Positions 1-9,771 of a stretch of 50,699 nt of DNA are shown piece after piece (within the stretch, counting starts at the first letter, position 1; each line of letters opens with the position of its first letter). The notes under the pieces were generated by a model, which was given only the letters and a program-made list of their open reading frames with translations, did no database searches and was not told the origin of the DNA. This DNA comes from Neelides folsomi (Eukaryota; Arthropoda; Collembola; Neelipleona; Neelidae): assembly GCA_034687125.1 (NCBI GenBank), contig JAQGBZ010000423.1, positions 1 to 50,699 on the forward strand, written 5' to 3'. The position numbers and the translations under genes were made by a program.

Positions 1-245
1 ATAATTAATACCACTAGAAACGCTTAAAATAAAATTAACAGCCGAGTCAGCCCAGTTTAAATTTTTCAAAGCCATATATAAATTTAACAATATACATGGT
101 TATAAGAAATAACAGTTTATAATACAAATCGCCAATACAACGTTCATTTAGTCCTCGGGTAGAGTTTTCATCGATCAAATAATCATCGGAATTTGTATCA
201 AACCTCTCGAGTTCATCTCGTCAGTGTATTTTTATTTTCAGTTTT

Positions 246-322
246 GTAAGATTCCCTTCAATTAATAATCATTAATTTTATGAGTTAATTTACTAAATCG
301 CTAACTTGATTTCCTTTAACAG
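246..322 (+). other. Probable 5'-UTR intron of the Gln-rich gene
   Basis: A GTAAGA donor at 246 and a pyrimidine-rich TTTAACAG acceptor ending at 322 bracket 77 bp just upstream of the first ATG (336). The first exon would then be non-coding and lie within about 1-245. This is inferred from splice signals only. The transcription start is not visible. Confidence 0.4.
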
Positions 323-335
323 AATTTTAAGTGAC

Positions 336-1521
336 ATGTGGGGCCAAGGTAGAACGTCAAACAGCGACTACGGAAAGTTTGCTTTTAGCAACACTCAAAC
401 AAATCGAGCTGCTGCCAGGAGTTATTCTCCAAACATTTCTGGATATGGATACCAAAGTGGAGGATTGGCGGTGCAAAGAGCTCCTGGTTACAACTACTAC
501 GGTGGCAACTCATCGGCATATCAAGGAAACAGATGGGCTCCGGGAGCACAAATGATGAACCAAGGAATGGGCGGATTCAATTGGAATCAAGGGCAATCTG
601 GGGATCAACTTCTGATGAAAGTGGAGGTTGGAGAAGAAGCCGCCGCCGCCGCCGCTTTGGGAATGCCTCTTCAGCAATTTCAAGCTCAAAACGGATACTC
701 TGTAAACTACGGAGCTCCAATGACTCCAATGAAAGAAGTTAAGGTGATGCAACAACAAGAGCCTCAATCTACTCCAGGATCGCAAGGAGATCAAATCGAC
801 GAACAAGAAGCAAATACTCCCCTCAACGAAACCAAGTCGAACGCAAATACTGGAATGGCTGAACAAATGCAAACGAACCAACAAATGCAGCAACAAAGTG
901 AAATGCTACAACAAGCATTGCAACAACAATCAATGCAGCAACATGGAATGCAACAAGGAATGTCACAACCAACAATGCAACAACAATCTGCGAGAAATCA
1001 AGTGATGGCTGCTGGAGGTCGAATGAATCAATTCAACAATCAATATCAAAGGGGAATGAATGGAGGGCAACAGGTCTGAATATTGAATTATAATAATTAT
1101 TATCTTAATTTAGCCTAAAAATGATTTAAAATAACTAGTTAGTAAAAATTAGACAAACTCAAATAAAAAACAAAAGAATTCAAGATGGCGCAAAGACCAT
1201 CCACGAACTTAATTTTAAATCATGTTATATCTAACAAACTTAAATAGTATTACAATTAAACCCTAAATATAATGTAATGTATGTTTTAATTTACAGCCCC
1301 GGATGCCCATGATGCACAGAAACCCTGCAGGAGTAGCCGGACCTCCTGGAAGCTCGTTACTTTTACCAGTCAAAAATACAGCTGGTTTTAAATTGTGTGG
1401 AAAATGTTCAAAATGTAAAGATTTTAAAGGAAATGGAGTGGGGATTCAAAATCAACAACACCAAATGACATTTCCAACCCGCCCTGTCTTAGCCACTGGA
1501 GTTCGCCCGAGAATGTCATAA
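336..1521 (+). CDS. Gln-rich low-complexity protein with Cys-motif tail (unrecognised)
   Basis: I do not recognise this protein. The model has two exons (336-1073, 1297-1521) and 320 residues. The start is the first ATG after the 5'-UTR acceptor (MWGQGRTSNSDYGKF). The N-terminal third is rich in Gly, Tyr, Asn and Ser. An Ala run (about residues 102-106, EEAAAAAALG) is followed by an acidic and then a Gln/Met-rich segment (MQQQ-type repeats, about residues 175-245), so most of the chain is probably disordered. Exon 2 adds a short basic tail with a compact Cys cluster (CGKCSKCKDFKG). The splice joins in phase 0. If the intron is not removed, translation stops two codons later (CAG GTC TGA), giving a 247-residue form without the Cys tail. 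An AATAAA lies at 1698. The ordered start, open frame and matching phase support a real gene; its function is unknown. Confidence 0.6.
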
Positions 1522-1697
1522 GGAAACATTCCTCAGCAATCCAAACAAATTCAGAGCAACATCACGACAAAGCCAGCCGTCTCCAACATTAAATTTTAAT
1601 CAAATGAAATAAGTAAACCTATGCGAGCTATGTATAACTCTGAAATTACCAAAAAGTAAAATTGAACAATTATGAATTATATAACTTTTCGAGTAAA

Positions 1698-1703
1698 AAT
1701 AAA
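1698..1703 (+). terminator. Polyadenylation signal AATAAA of the Gln-rich gene
   Basis: A canonical AATAAA lies 177 nt past the stop codon at 1519-1521 and before the next gene on the same strand. Confidence 0.5.
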
Positions 1704-2153
1704 ACGATGATTTATATGAATCACATTATAACATCATTTCATAATTTAATTAGGACCTTGATTAGGACTACCCTAATGAGCTTTTTTCTTTAAGGCATAT
1801 AGGATATGAGTATAGACCAAAGTATAGTCAAACGTTCAATTTGCAAACTCTCATTTTCCATCCGTATTATTTACAACACGCTAGATTATGTCTTGCTTGC
1901 CTTTGAATTTGAATATATTTCTCCGGCTTCTTTTCTTTTTATTTTCTCTTCAGCCGTTCAGTCAGCAACTTCATTTGAATTAGACCAGTTCTTTCTCCTT
2001 TCTCTTTTCTTCATTCACATTGAATGATTTGAATGTGAGTGAGTTTTAAGTTTTAAATGAGTTTAATTTAATTTTAATTACGTAACTTATTTGCATATTA
2101 AATTAACCTACGAGCAATTCGACTTGTAAAGTGTGAAGTCATCAGAAATTAAA
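1704..2153. other. Intergenic, putative CDC23 promoter and 5' UTR
   Basis: AT-rich stretch between two co-directional genes. I see no conserved coding sequence, RNA gene or repeat in it. The CDC23 promoter and leader must lie here. Confidence 0.5.
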
Positions 2154-4736
2154 ATGCCGCCTCAATCTCTTAACATGGACCCGATCATCGTTAAATTGGA
2201 AATTATTTCAGAATTTCACAATTGCAGGAGTAGAGGATTAGATAAAACTGCAAAATGGTATATATTTAATTTAATAAATAAATGTTAGTTCATGTATACA
2301 ATTTTAATATACCCGTTAACAAATTAAAATTATTCAGGTTAGCCGAGCTTGGATTCGCCATGGGCCAAAATGAGATAGTTCTAAATCGTTCAAAATCAAA
2401 AGAAACTTCAAGTTTAGATTTGGATAAAGAGCACTACGATGTTTATTATTTTTGTAAAGCATTGTTCGACGATGGAGAATATCAAAGGTAGCCAGATTTC
2501 AACTATATGCTTCGAGGCTTCAAGCATACACGGCGAAAAATTAAATCAATTATTTTTAAATGTTGGAAATTCACAATTTTTCTCTCTCAGATGCTCGTAT
2601 TTTGCAGAGCCCTACACGAAAGTGTGTCCAGTTTTAAGATTCATAAGATTCTACGGCTTATTTATGGATTGTGAAAAAAAGAGGCTTGAAAGCATGAACG
2701 AATTATCAGGTTTGATTAAGAATTCTTATATACCTAATGCATCCTTTACTATTCAATAATCAAATCTCGTATATTTATTTACCATATACTGGTATGAAAA
2801 AATAATATAAAGGCATTTGATTTTATTATTTTTATTATTTAGTTGTAAGCGATCCAAAGCAAACAAAACAACTCACTGAACTCACTCATGAAATATTGGC
2901 ATCATACGATGAAGGAGTTGAGCCTGCTGATTATGATCCTTATGATTTGTACCTTCTTGGAATGATTGCTAGAAGATTGGGCGACGTCGATCAAGCGATG
3001 GATTTTTTGATTATTTCCATTAAGAGAAATTGTCTAATTTGGGGAGCATGGATTGAAATTGCATTTCTTGTTCAAGATAGAAAAAGGGTAATAAAATTTT
3101 TAGATAAAATGAATTTTAATTATTCTAATATTTAAATTAATCATTATTTTGATGTTTGATTTTAGCTAACCTTACTAGAAGACAAGCTTCCTTCATGTTG
3201 GATGAAACACTTTTTCTTGGGGCATATTTATCTTGAACTTCACATGAATGAAATGGCGTTGAAGACATATTTTGAACTTCAAAATTCGGGATTTCAGAAA
3301 AGTTTATATATAAGTTCCCAAATAGCTATTGCATATCATAATGTGCAAAGTAAGAAATCATTTCTAATAAATGCTCATTTTTACAAATAAAATGTTTTAT
3401 ATTGTTTCAGGAGTTGATGAAGCGATTCAAACATTTGACAGATTGTCCGACGAGGATCCATTTAGACTCGATGATATGGATTTATATTCAAACATGTTAT
3501 ACGTTAAAGGAGAAAAATATTATTTGCAAGTTTTAGCAAATAAGGCATGTGAAATTGATAAATACAGAGTGGAAACTTGTTGCATTATCGGTAAATAAAT
3601 ATAATAGATTAGTGTGCATAAAAGAACTTTATAAGATAATTCGATAATCTTAACAATATGATATATGATACAAAATATTTTCTGATTCATAGGAAATCTT
3701 CACAGCTTAAAGCGAGAACATCACAAAGCAATAGAATATTTTGAAAGAGCATTAAGATTAAGTCCATATTATCTTTCTGCCTGGACACTAATGGGACACG
3801 AGTTCATGGAACTTAAAAATTCAAATGCAGCAATTCAGTGTTACAGAGAAGCATTAGGTATTTACATATACAATATTAGACTTAAATCCATCTATTTAAT
3901 TATTCCTTACTTTACTCACCTATCCATAAGTATGTTTTTGATAATAACTAAGTAAATTACCCGAATTGTAGAAGTAAACCGTCATGATTACCGGGCTTGG
4001 AATGGTCTTGGGCAAACCTACGATATTCTCAAAATGCCTGCTTACAGTTTATATTATTATAAACAAGCCCACAGACTGAGACCAAACGACAGCAGACTTT
4101 TAACGGCTTTAGGAGAAGCATATGAAAAATTGGATTCAAAAGCCATTGCTTCAAAGTGTTACGAAAGAGCTCGATTACTTGGAGATGTTGAGAGTCTGGC
4201 GATTTTAAAATTAGCAAAGTATTATATTACTAAATTAAAACTACAAAGAATTAACATTTGATTTTAACTTTTATGAAGCATATTAAATATGACTGAAATA
4301 AAAAATATTTTGTATTTAGAATGCAAAAAACTACCGACCCGGAAAAAGCAACCCGAGCTTACTTGGAATATCTTCAAGAAATGGAGGCTCAGAATGTGGA
4401 TGATCGAGACGAACAAGGAAAAGCTCACATATTCTTGGCGAACTACTATTTCAATATCAAAGAATATGAAATTTCATACAAACACGCTTTTAAATGCTTA
4501 GAATTTCCAGAGGTAAACGAAAAATGCGATTATTTTTATATTATAGAAATGTAATAAAATGAATTTATTTTTAGGTGAAAGATGATGCCAAAACTCTCCT
4601 GGTGAAACTTGGCGAAAAAACCCCTAAAGTTGAAGATGAAGGAATCGTTTGCAAAACAGAGCCTGGAACTTCCGATATTGTTGAACCTTCTGATATGGAT
4701 ATTTCTAATATATCTGATTCATTTGCGGGATCTTAA
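2154..4736 (+). CDS. CDC23: Anaphase-promoting complex subunit 8 (CDC23/APC8)
   Basis: TPR scaffold subunit of the anaphase-promoting complex/cyclosome, the nuclear E3 ubiquitin ligase that drives mitotic exit. Ten exons: 2154-2257, 2338-2487, 2591-2709, 2843-3087, 3166-3349, 3411-3590, 3693-3857, 3972-4218, 4320-4512, 4575-4736. They give 582 residues; the human protein has about 597. The N-terminus carries the family's [17 protein letters not shown] segment. TPR units run through most of the chain; the most diagnostic stretches are [20 protein letters not shown] and [21 protein letters not shown] with the usual [18 protein letters not shown] linker. The C-terminus is acidic and Ser/Asp-rich. 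The start is the first in-frame ATG, and every exon junction is in phase. It converges tail to tail with the mitochondrial EF-G gene. Identification is secure. Confidence 0.97.
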
Positions 4737-4941
4737 AACAATTCTGCGATAACATCTCTTAAATTTTTTGTATGCATGTTCATGTTTTGTCTATATTGTA
4801 TTGTTTTTGAAAATTGGTAAATTATTCGATAAAAGCAAGCATTTAACTTTTAAAACGTACATAATATCTATTATTTATTATTAACAAATAAGGTTTGTAT
4901 ATTTTAATATTTTTTATTTCAAATATTTAAGATTGATTTTC

Positions 4942-4947
4942 AATAAA
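4942..4947 (+). terminator. Candidate polyadenylation signal of CDC23
   Basis: This is the only AATAAA on the + strand between the CDC23 stop (4736) and the opposing gene's stop (4995). It would give a 3' UTR of about 210-230 nt that reaches nearly into the opposing coding region. Confidence 0.4.
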
Positions 4948-4964
4948 TCCTATCCTATTTACTA

Positions 4965-4970
4965 TTTATT
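4965..4970 (-). terminator. Candidate polyadenylation signal of GFM1
   Basis: TTTATT on the + strand (AATAAA on the - strand) lies 25 nt beyond the GFM1 stop. Further copies lie at 4913-4918 and 4874-4879, so which one is used cannot be decided here. Confidence 0.35.
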
Positions 4971-4994
4971 CATTATTTAAAAGATTGAAAAAAG

Positions 4995-7920
4995 CTAATT
5001 CTTTTTCTTTTTTAAAACTGTATTATTTGCTTCTTGGAACTGCTGAATGAGTTGTTGTTGAACGGCTTGAGAAGCGGGTGAATATCGAGAGAATTCCATG
5101 GCATATTCTCCTTTCCCTTGGGTCGCAGTTCGAAGCTCAGTGGAGTAGCCGAACATTTCATTGAGAGGAACTTCAGCAGTCACAGTCATATAACCTTCAC
5201 TTGAATCAGATCCAGTTATAATTCCAGATCTTTTGTTCAATTGTCCCATTATAGAACCCTGGTACTCAATAGGGACCGTCACTTCAACCGCCATTATTGG
5301 TTCGATCACCAACCATGATCCAGACTCGTACACTATCAAATATCATACAATTAAAATATTTATTTTAATGATTAAAAAGCCGCAAAGTATAACATTTTAG
5401 TAATTTTACACACCTTGTTTCATAGCTCCCTGTGCGGCCAAGATAAAAGAAATTTCATTTGAATCCACCATATGCGAATCTCCATCTTGGAGTTTAAATC
5501 GAACGCCGGATATTTTATGTCCAGTTAGCAATCCCTTTTCACACATTGCTCGGAATCCTTTTTGAACATGAGGGACAAATTGTTTAGGAATATTTGTTCC
5601 AACGGTTTCATCAACAAAATCAATTTTTGTATTGTCTGGTGGGGGAATAGGTTCAAGAATTCCAATGACTCGTCCGTATTGTCCCGAACCTCCGCTTTGC
5701 TTCTTATGAAAATAATCAAATTCGCATGGAAAACCAAGAGTTTCTCGAAACGCTACTTTGGGTCTTCCTAATGTAACAGGACATCCATATTCACGCTCCA
5801 ATCTCTAAAATTAAAAAAAGTTTATTTACTACAATAGTTCACCTATGATGTTTCTAATGAAAAGATATAATTTACTATATTTGGTACTCTACCTGCGAAT
5901 ATATTTCTAGATGAAGTTCCCCCATTCCGGATACAATACTTTCTTTATTATCATCGTCATATGTAAAATGAAAAGTTGGATCTTCTTTCGTAAAGCGAGC
6001 AACTCCTTTAGAAAAGTTGTCAATATTCTTAGGATCCTTTGGTTTGATGGACATTGAAATAACAGGTTCAGGGACGAACATGGATTCCATTGAGATCTTT
6101 AAATCTTTGTTTGTAACGAAGGAATCTCCGCTGGCACAGTCGATTCCAAAAAGAGCACAAATATCTCCAGCAAAAACTTCATTCACTTCCTCCAGTTGAT
6201 CAGCGTGAAGACGAACAAGTCTTGATGCTTTCGACTAATTAAAAATGAGATGGTTGGCCAACTTTGACATTATCATGATTAACATTTAATGAATGTATGA
6301 TCAATTTAAACATGTATAGGTTTATAATTTTTGTGTATTTTATTCAAACCTTCTTTCCAGTCCTTGTATTAAAAATATTTTCGCCCTTCTTCAAAACTCC
6401 TTGATAGACTCTCATGTAAGTTAATTGACCAAATCTCCCAGCTTCAAGTTTAAAAGCAAGAGAAACAAATGGATGTTTTGCTGATCTATCTGGACTCATA
6501 ATTTGACGAGTTTTTTCACTAAAGAAAATCATTTTTCAATTTTTTAAAGAATTCAATAAATATTTGAAGTTTTTCAACTTACTCGTCATCTGAATGTTTA
6601 AAAGCAATATTCTGAACTTCAGATGGATTTGGAAGGTATTCTAAAACAGAATCAAGAAGAGGTTGAACTCCTTTATTCTTTAAAGCTGATCCTAATAGCA
6701 CTGGTGTGAATTTTCTCTTTAAAGTGGATCTTCGAATTGCAGCTAAATTTTATAAAAAAATCATTTTTATGTCTTTACTAAAGTAAAATTACAATAAAGA
6801 AGACAGGAAAAATAAATATCAATAATTAACCTTTTAGATCTGCTATTGAAGGATCCTTTTCTTCGAGAAACATTTCTCCAATCGTTTCATCAACATTTGA
6901 CAGGTTTTCTAATAATTCCTATAAAACAAAGAAACTTGACGTTGAGTTAGCTTGTAAAAGCATTATTAATTTTATTTTAAATACAAATTTTAATCAAGGA
7001 AAAATTACTTGATAATAATCGTTGACTTGAGAGTTCATGTCTTTCGGCACTTGATCGTAATGAAGCTTTTCACTGTGAAAATGAAATTGATAAATTATAA
7101 GTTCAAAATTACTGAAATTTTAAATAATTACCCAAATGGTCCTTCAAAATAGATTGCTTTCTTTTCAACAATATCAATGATTCCTTTGAAATCTGACTCG
7201 AGTCCTATTGGTAAATGGAGAAATCCAGCATTATGATTCAACTTTGCCCTCAACTGTGACATGACTCTAAAGGGATTCGCAGATAGACGATCCAATTTAT
7301 TGATGAAAGCAACACATGGGACATCATAACGCTTCATTTGTCGATTCACAGTGAAAGTTTGACTTTGTACTCCACCGACCGCACATAAAACTAAAACTGC
7401 TCCATCAAGAACTCGGAGAGCTCTTTCGACTTCAACGGTAAAATCAACGTGACCTAACAATTGAATAAATTAATATAACTGAACATTAGTAATAGTATGA
7501 TAGCAATGAATTACCAGGAGTATCAATGATGTTAATATTGCAGTCTTTCCAAACAGTGTAAGTTGCGGCTGATTGGATTGTAATTCCTCGTTGTCTTTCA
7601 AGTTCCATACTATCCATCGTTGCTCCCACGTTGTCTTTACCTCGAACCTACAATTATATTCAAAGATTATTATTTTATTCTAATTAGATATTTAATTTGT
7701 AGTTTACCTCATGCATCTCGGATATTTTACCGGTATAAAATAAAATTCTTTCGGTCACAGTGGTTTTACCGCTGTCTATGTGAGCTGAAATTCCGATATT
7801 CCTAATTTTACTCAACTCGTGATGAGTTGTTGATTTAGGAGGAGTTGAGTAAAATCTTAATATCCCACTATCCTTTAACAAATTTTTCCTCTTTAAAAGA
7901 GTAAGTAGCCTTAAGACCAT
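4995..7920 (-). CDS. GFM1: Mitochondrial elongation factor G 1
   Basis: Translational GTPase that moves tRNA and mRNA through the mitochondrial ribosome. Ten exons, in transcript order: 7708-7920, 7515-7647, 7132-7453, 7009-7072, 6831-6918, 6583-6742, 6350-6518, 5893-6234, 5414-5804, 4995-5332. They give 739 residues; the human protein has 751. The first 30 residues are basic with Leu, Arg and Ser, as expected of a mitochondrial presequence. GTPase motifs seen: G1 AHIDSGKTT (residues 46-54), RGITI, DTPGHVDF, FINKLD, and [11 protein letters not shown] domain II ([17 protein letters not shown]), domain III and IV ([16 protein letters not shown]) and domain V ([11 protein letters not shown]) follow in order. 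The C-terminal tail is Lys-rich. The gene is divergent from a small gene starting 155 bp away. The order of motifs and the length favour GFM1 over GFM2. Confidence 0.96.
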
Positions 7921-8074
7921 TTTGATTGTTTAATTATTAATTAGTGTTAAAGATTCAAGCACGTGAGGTGAACGAAGGTAAGGGAATTAAGCCGATACGT
8001 TGAATTCGCTGGTTCAAAGACAGGAAATAGTGCGGAGTCAACCTCTACTTAACGTTATTCATCTGGATAAATTC
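7921..8074. promoter_or_regulatory. Compact putative bidirectional promoter
   Basis: Only 154 bp separate the GFM1 start codon (- strand) from the ATG of the small + strand gene model at 8075. If both models are right, this interval holds both leaders and the shared promoter. It contains a less AT-rich patch (GCACGTGAGG, a CACGTG E-box-like core near 7960). The role is inferred from spacing alone. Confidence 0.35.
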
Positions 8075-8626
8075 ATGTTTAGAACTCAAATTAGTTTAAG
8101 AACGGTAAAAAAGTTATTTTATTATCTTTATACAAGTTATAATTTTATCTTTAAATATTGTTCATTAATCATTACATTAATTGTCCTGCTTGTTATAGGT
8201 AAGGTATATTACATGTTAATATTACATTCTTAATGAATTAATTGTAAGTTGAATTAACCAAGTTTGGTACATTACGTAAATTATATATATTTATACATAA
8301 ACGTATAAAAAATTTACTCATTTTTGAAAAATTGTAAAAAATTACATTTTTTCAAAAGTGATCTTACAATTATATTTTTGCAGCTTTTAATTCAATTAAT
8401 TTTTTTAAAGGAAAATGGAATGGGATGGCGAAACGCTTTAGACAATTGCCCAGTTAAAAGATTGATAAAAGGATTTTCCTGGGAAATTGCAGCTGCTGGA
8501 GTCCCTCGAGTTGAAGTTGTTGGGGATGTTACTTTCTCTTCATCGGAGTCATCACGGAATATAATTGGCGATCGACTCCTACTTGAATTGCTCGACTCAC
8601 TTGATGAACGTCTTGCCCTTCATTAA
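8075..8626 (+). CDS. Predicted 81-residue protein (unrecognised)
   Basis: Two-exon model: 8075-8104 (30 nt, MFRTQISLRT) and 8411-8626. It uses a GTAAAA donor and a strong TTTTTTTAAAG acceptor and joins in phase 0. Exon 2 (ENGMGWRNALDNCPVKRL ... LLDSLDERLALH) has clearly less AT-biased, coding-like composition than its flanks and ends in TAA. An AATAAA follows at 8632-8637, which supports a real 3' end. The short basic, Ser/Thr-bearing N-terminus and the head-to-head arrangement with GFM1 would suit a mitochondrial protein, but I recognise no family. Intron 1 (306 bp) shows nothing else. An alternative is that translation starts at the ATG inside exon 2 (MGWRNAL), giving about 68 residues. Confidence 0.5.
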
Positions 8627-8631
8627 AACAA

Positions 8632-8637
8632 AATAAA
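8632..8637 (+). terminator. Polyadenylation signal of the 81-residue gene
   Basis: AATAAA begins 6 nt after the stop codon at 8624-8626. This very short 3' UTR keeps the gene clear of the convergent gene ending at 8760. Confidence 0.45.
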
Positions 8638-8759
8638 GCAAGGAAGGTCAGTAAACATTTAAATTGAAATATTTAAGATATTTTCCCATCCCTTTTTCTT
8701 TAAGCATTACAAGACTACAACTAAAGGGATAACATCGGTTAATTTTGAGCTCTGTGTTA

Positions 8760-9343
8760 TTATAATACCCACCTTCTATATTTAATCTCAATGGACTGAA
8801 TTTTCTGCAATGAACGTCGTCGACTTCGATCTTTGTTATTCTCAGCCTTTTTCGGACAACATTCCAATGGACAATTTTCGATAGGAAATTTCCCGTGAGT
8901 ATGAGGCTGATTAATTTCGATTGGTTTTGATTGAGATGCTGCTAGTGTTGTCGGTGTAATAGGGGTTGTTCCTTGATTTAAATCGACTTTACTTTTATAT
9001 TTGAACTTCGCCTCCCTTAAATTAAAACATATTTCAAAATATGTTCATATTCGGATTAAATAATATATTGCATCGATTATCACACTACATTAATTAAAAA
9101 CTTGTAATTATTAGTAATTGTATACTTAATGAGGATTCTTTCTTCTTTTTGTTTGGCTTTCTCTTCAAATGACTTTTTTCTCTCAATTTTTCTCGCCTCC
9201 CATTGCTTCTTGTTGTCAGTTTTTTCTTTGATATAGGCTCGTTCGACCCGCTTCTTCATCTTCAACTTCTTTTTCTTGTTGGGCTCATCTAGACGGCTAT
9301 TCCAATCTAAATTACCTTCACTTTTCTTTTTTTGAGAACTCAT
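8760..9343 (-). CDS. Small Lys-rich coiled-coil protein (unrecognised)
   Basis: Two exons, 9126-9343 then 8760-9015, joined in phase (AA|G), give 157 residues. The N-terminal half is highly charged and likely forms a helix or coiled coil (NKKKKLKMKKRVERAYIKEK, then WEARKIERKKSFEEKAKQKE). The C-terminal half contains a Thr/Pro segment, a His-Cys motif (PHTHGKFPIENCPLECCPKK) and a basic RSRRRSLQKIQS tail. It ends WVL-stop. No family is recognised; the Lys runs suggest a nuclear or nucleolar location, which is inference. It converges with the 81-residue gene, with 133 bp between the stops. An alternative splice at GTGGGT just before the stop cannot be excluded. Confidence 0.5.
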
Positions 9344-9771
9344 TTCAATTTAGCTGTTAAAGCTATTGAATTCCGTTAAATAATAATCGGTTAAATGTGA
9401 TTGTGGTTAAAATCTAATTTAGGATGGATGTTAAATTAGCGTGAGAGATGTGTAATGAGTAGAAGGACGCCAAGTCTTTTATTGATCATAATTGAAAAAT
9501 GAAAACGTTATGGCTTGATAAAATTTTATTAGATAGTGCCCAGCCAAGACAAACGATCAAAAAACACGCCTGCGTTAATATACAAAAGATTTTTATTGAG
9601 TTAAAATAGTCGTGGACGTCTTCCGTCACAATCAATTCTCCTTGATCTACGGTACATATTTATTCTATTCACTAAAAATTCTTAACAAAAACGAATCATC
9701 TTTCAGCTTTGATAACTTGAAATACTTAATCAATGATCGCATATTTAGATATCAATATCAACAAAACAAAA
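9344..9771. other. Intergenic between two - strand genes
   Basis: 428 bp holding the 3' UTR of CCDC39 and the promoter of the Lys-rich gene. I found no repeat, RNA gene or conserved ORF. Confidence 0.4.
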
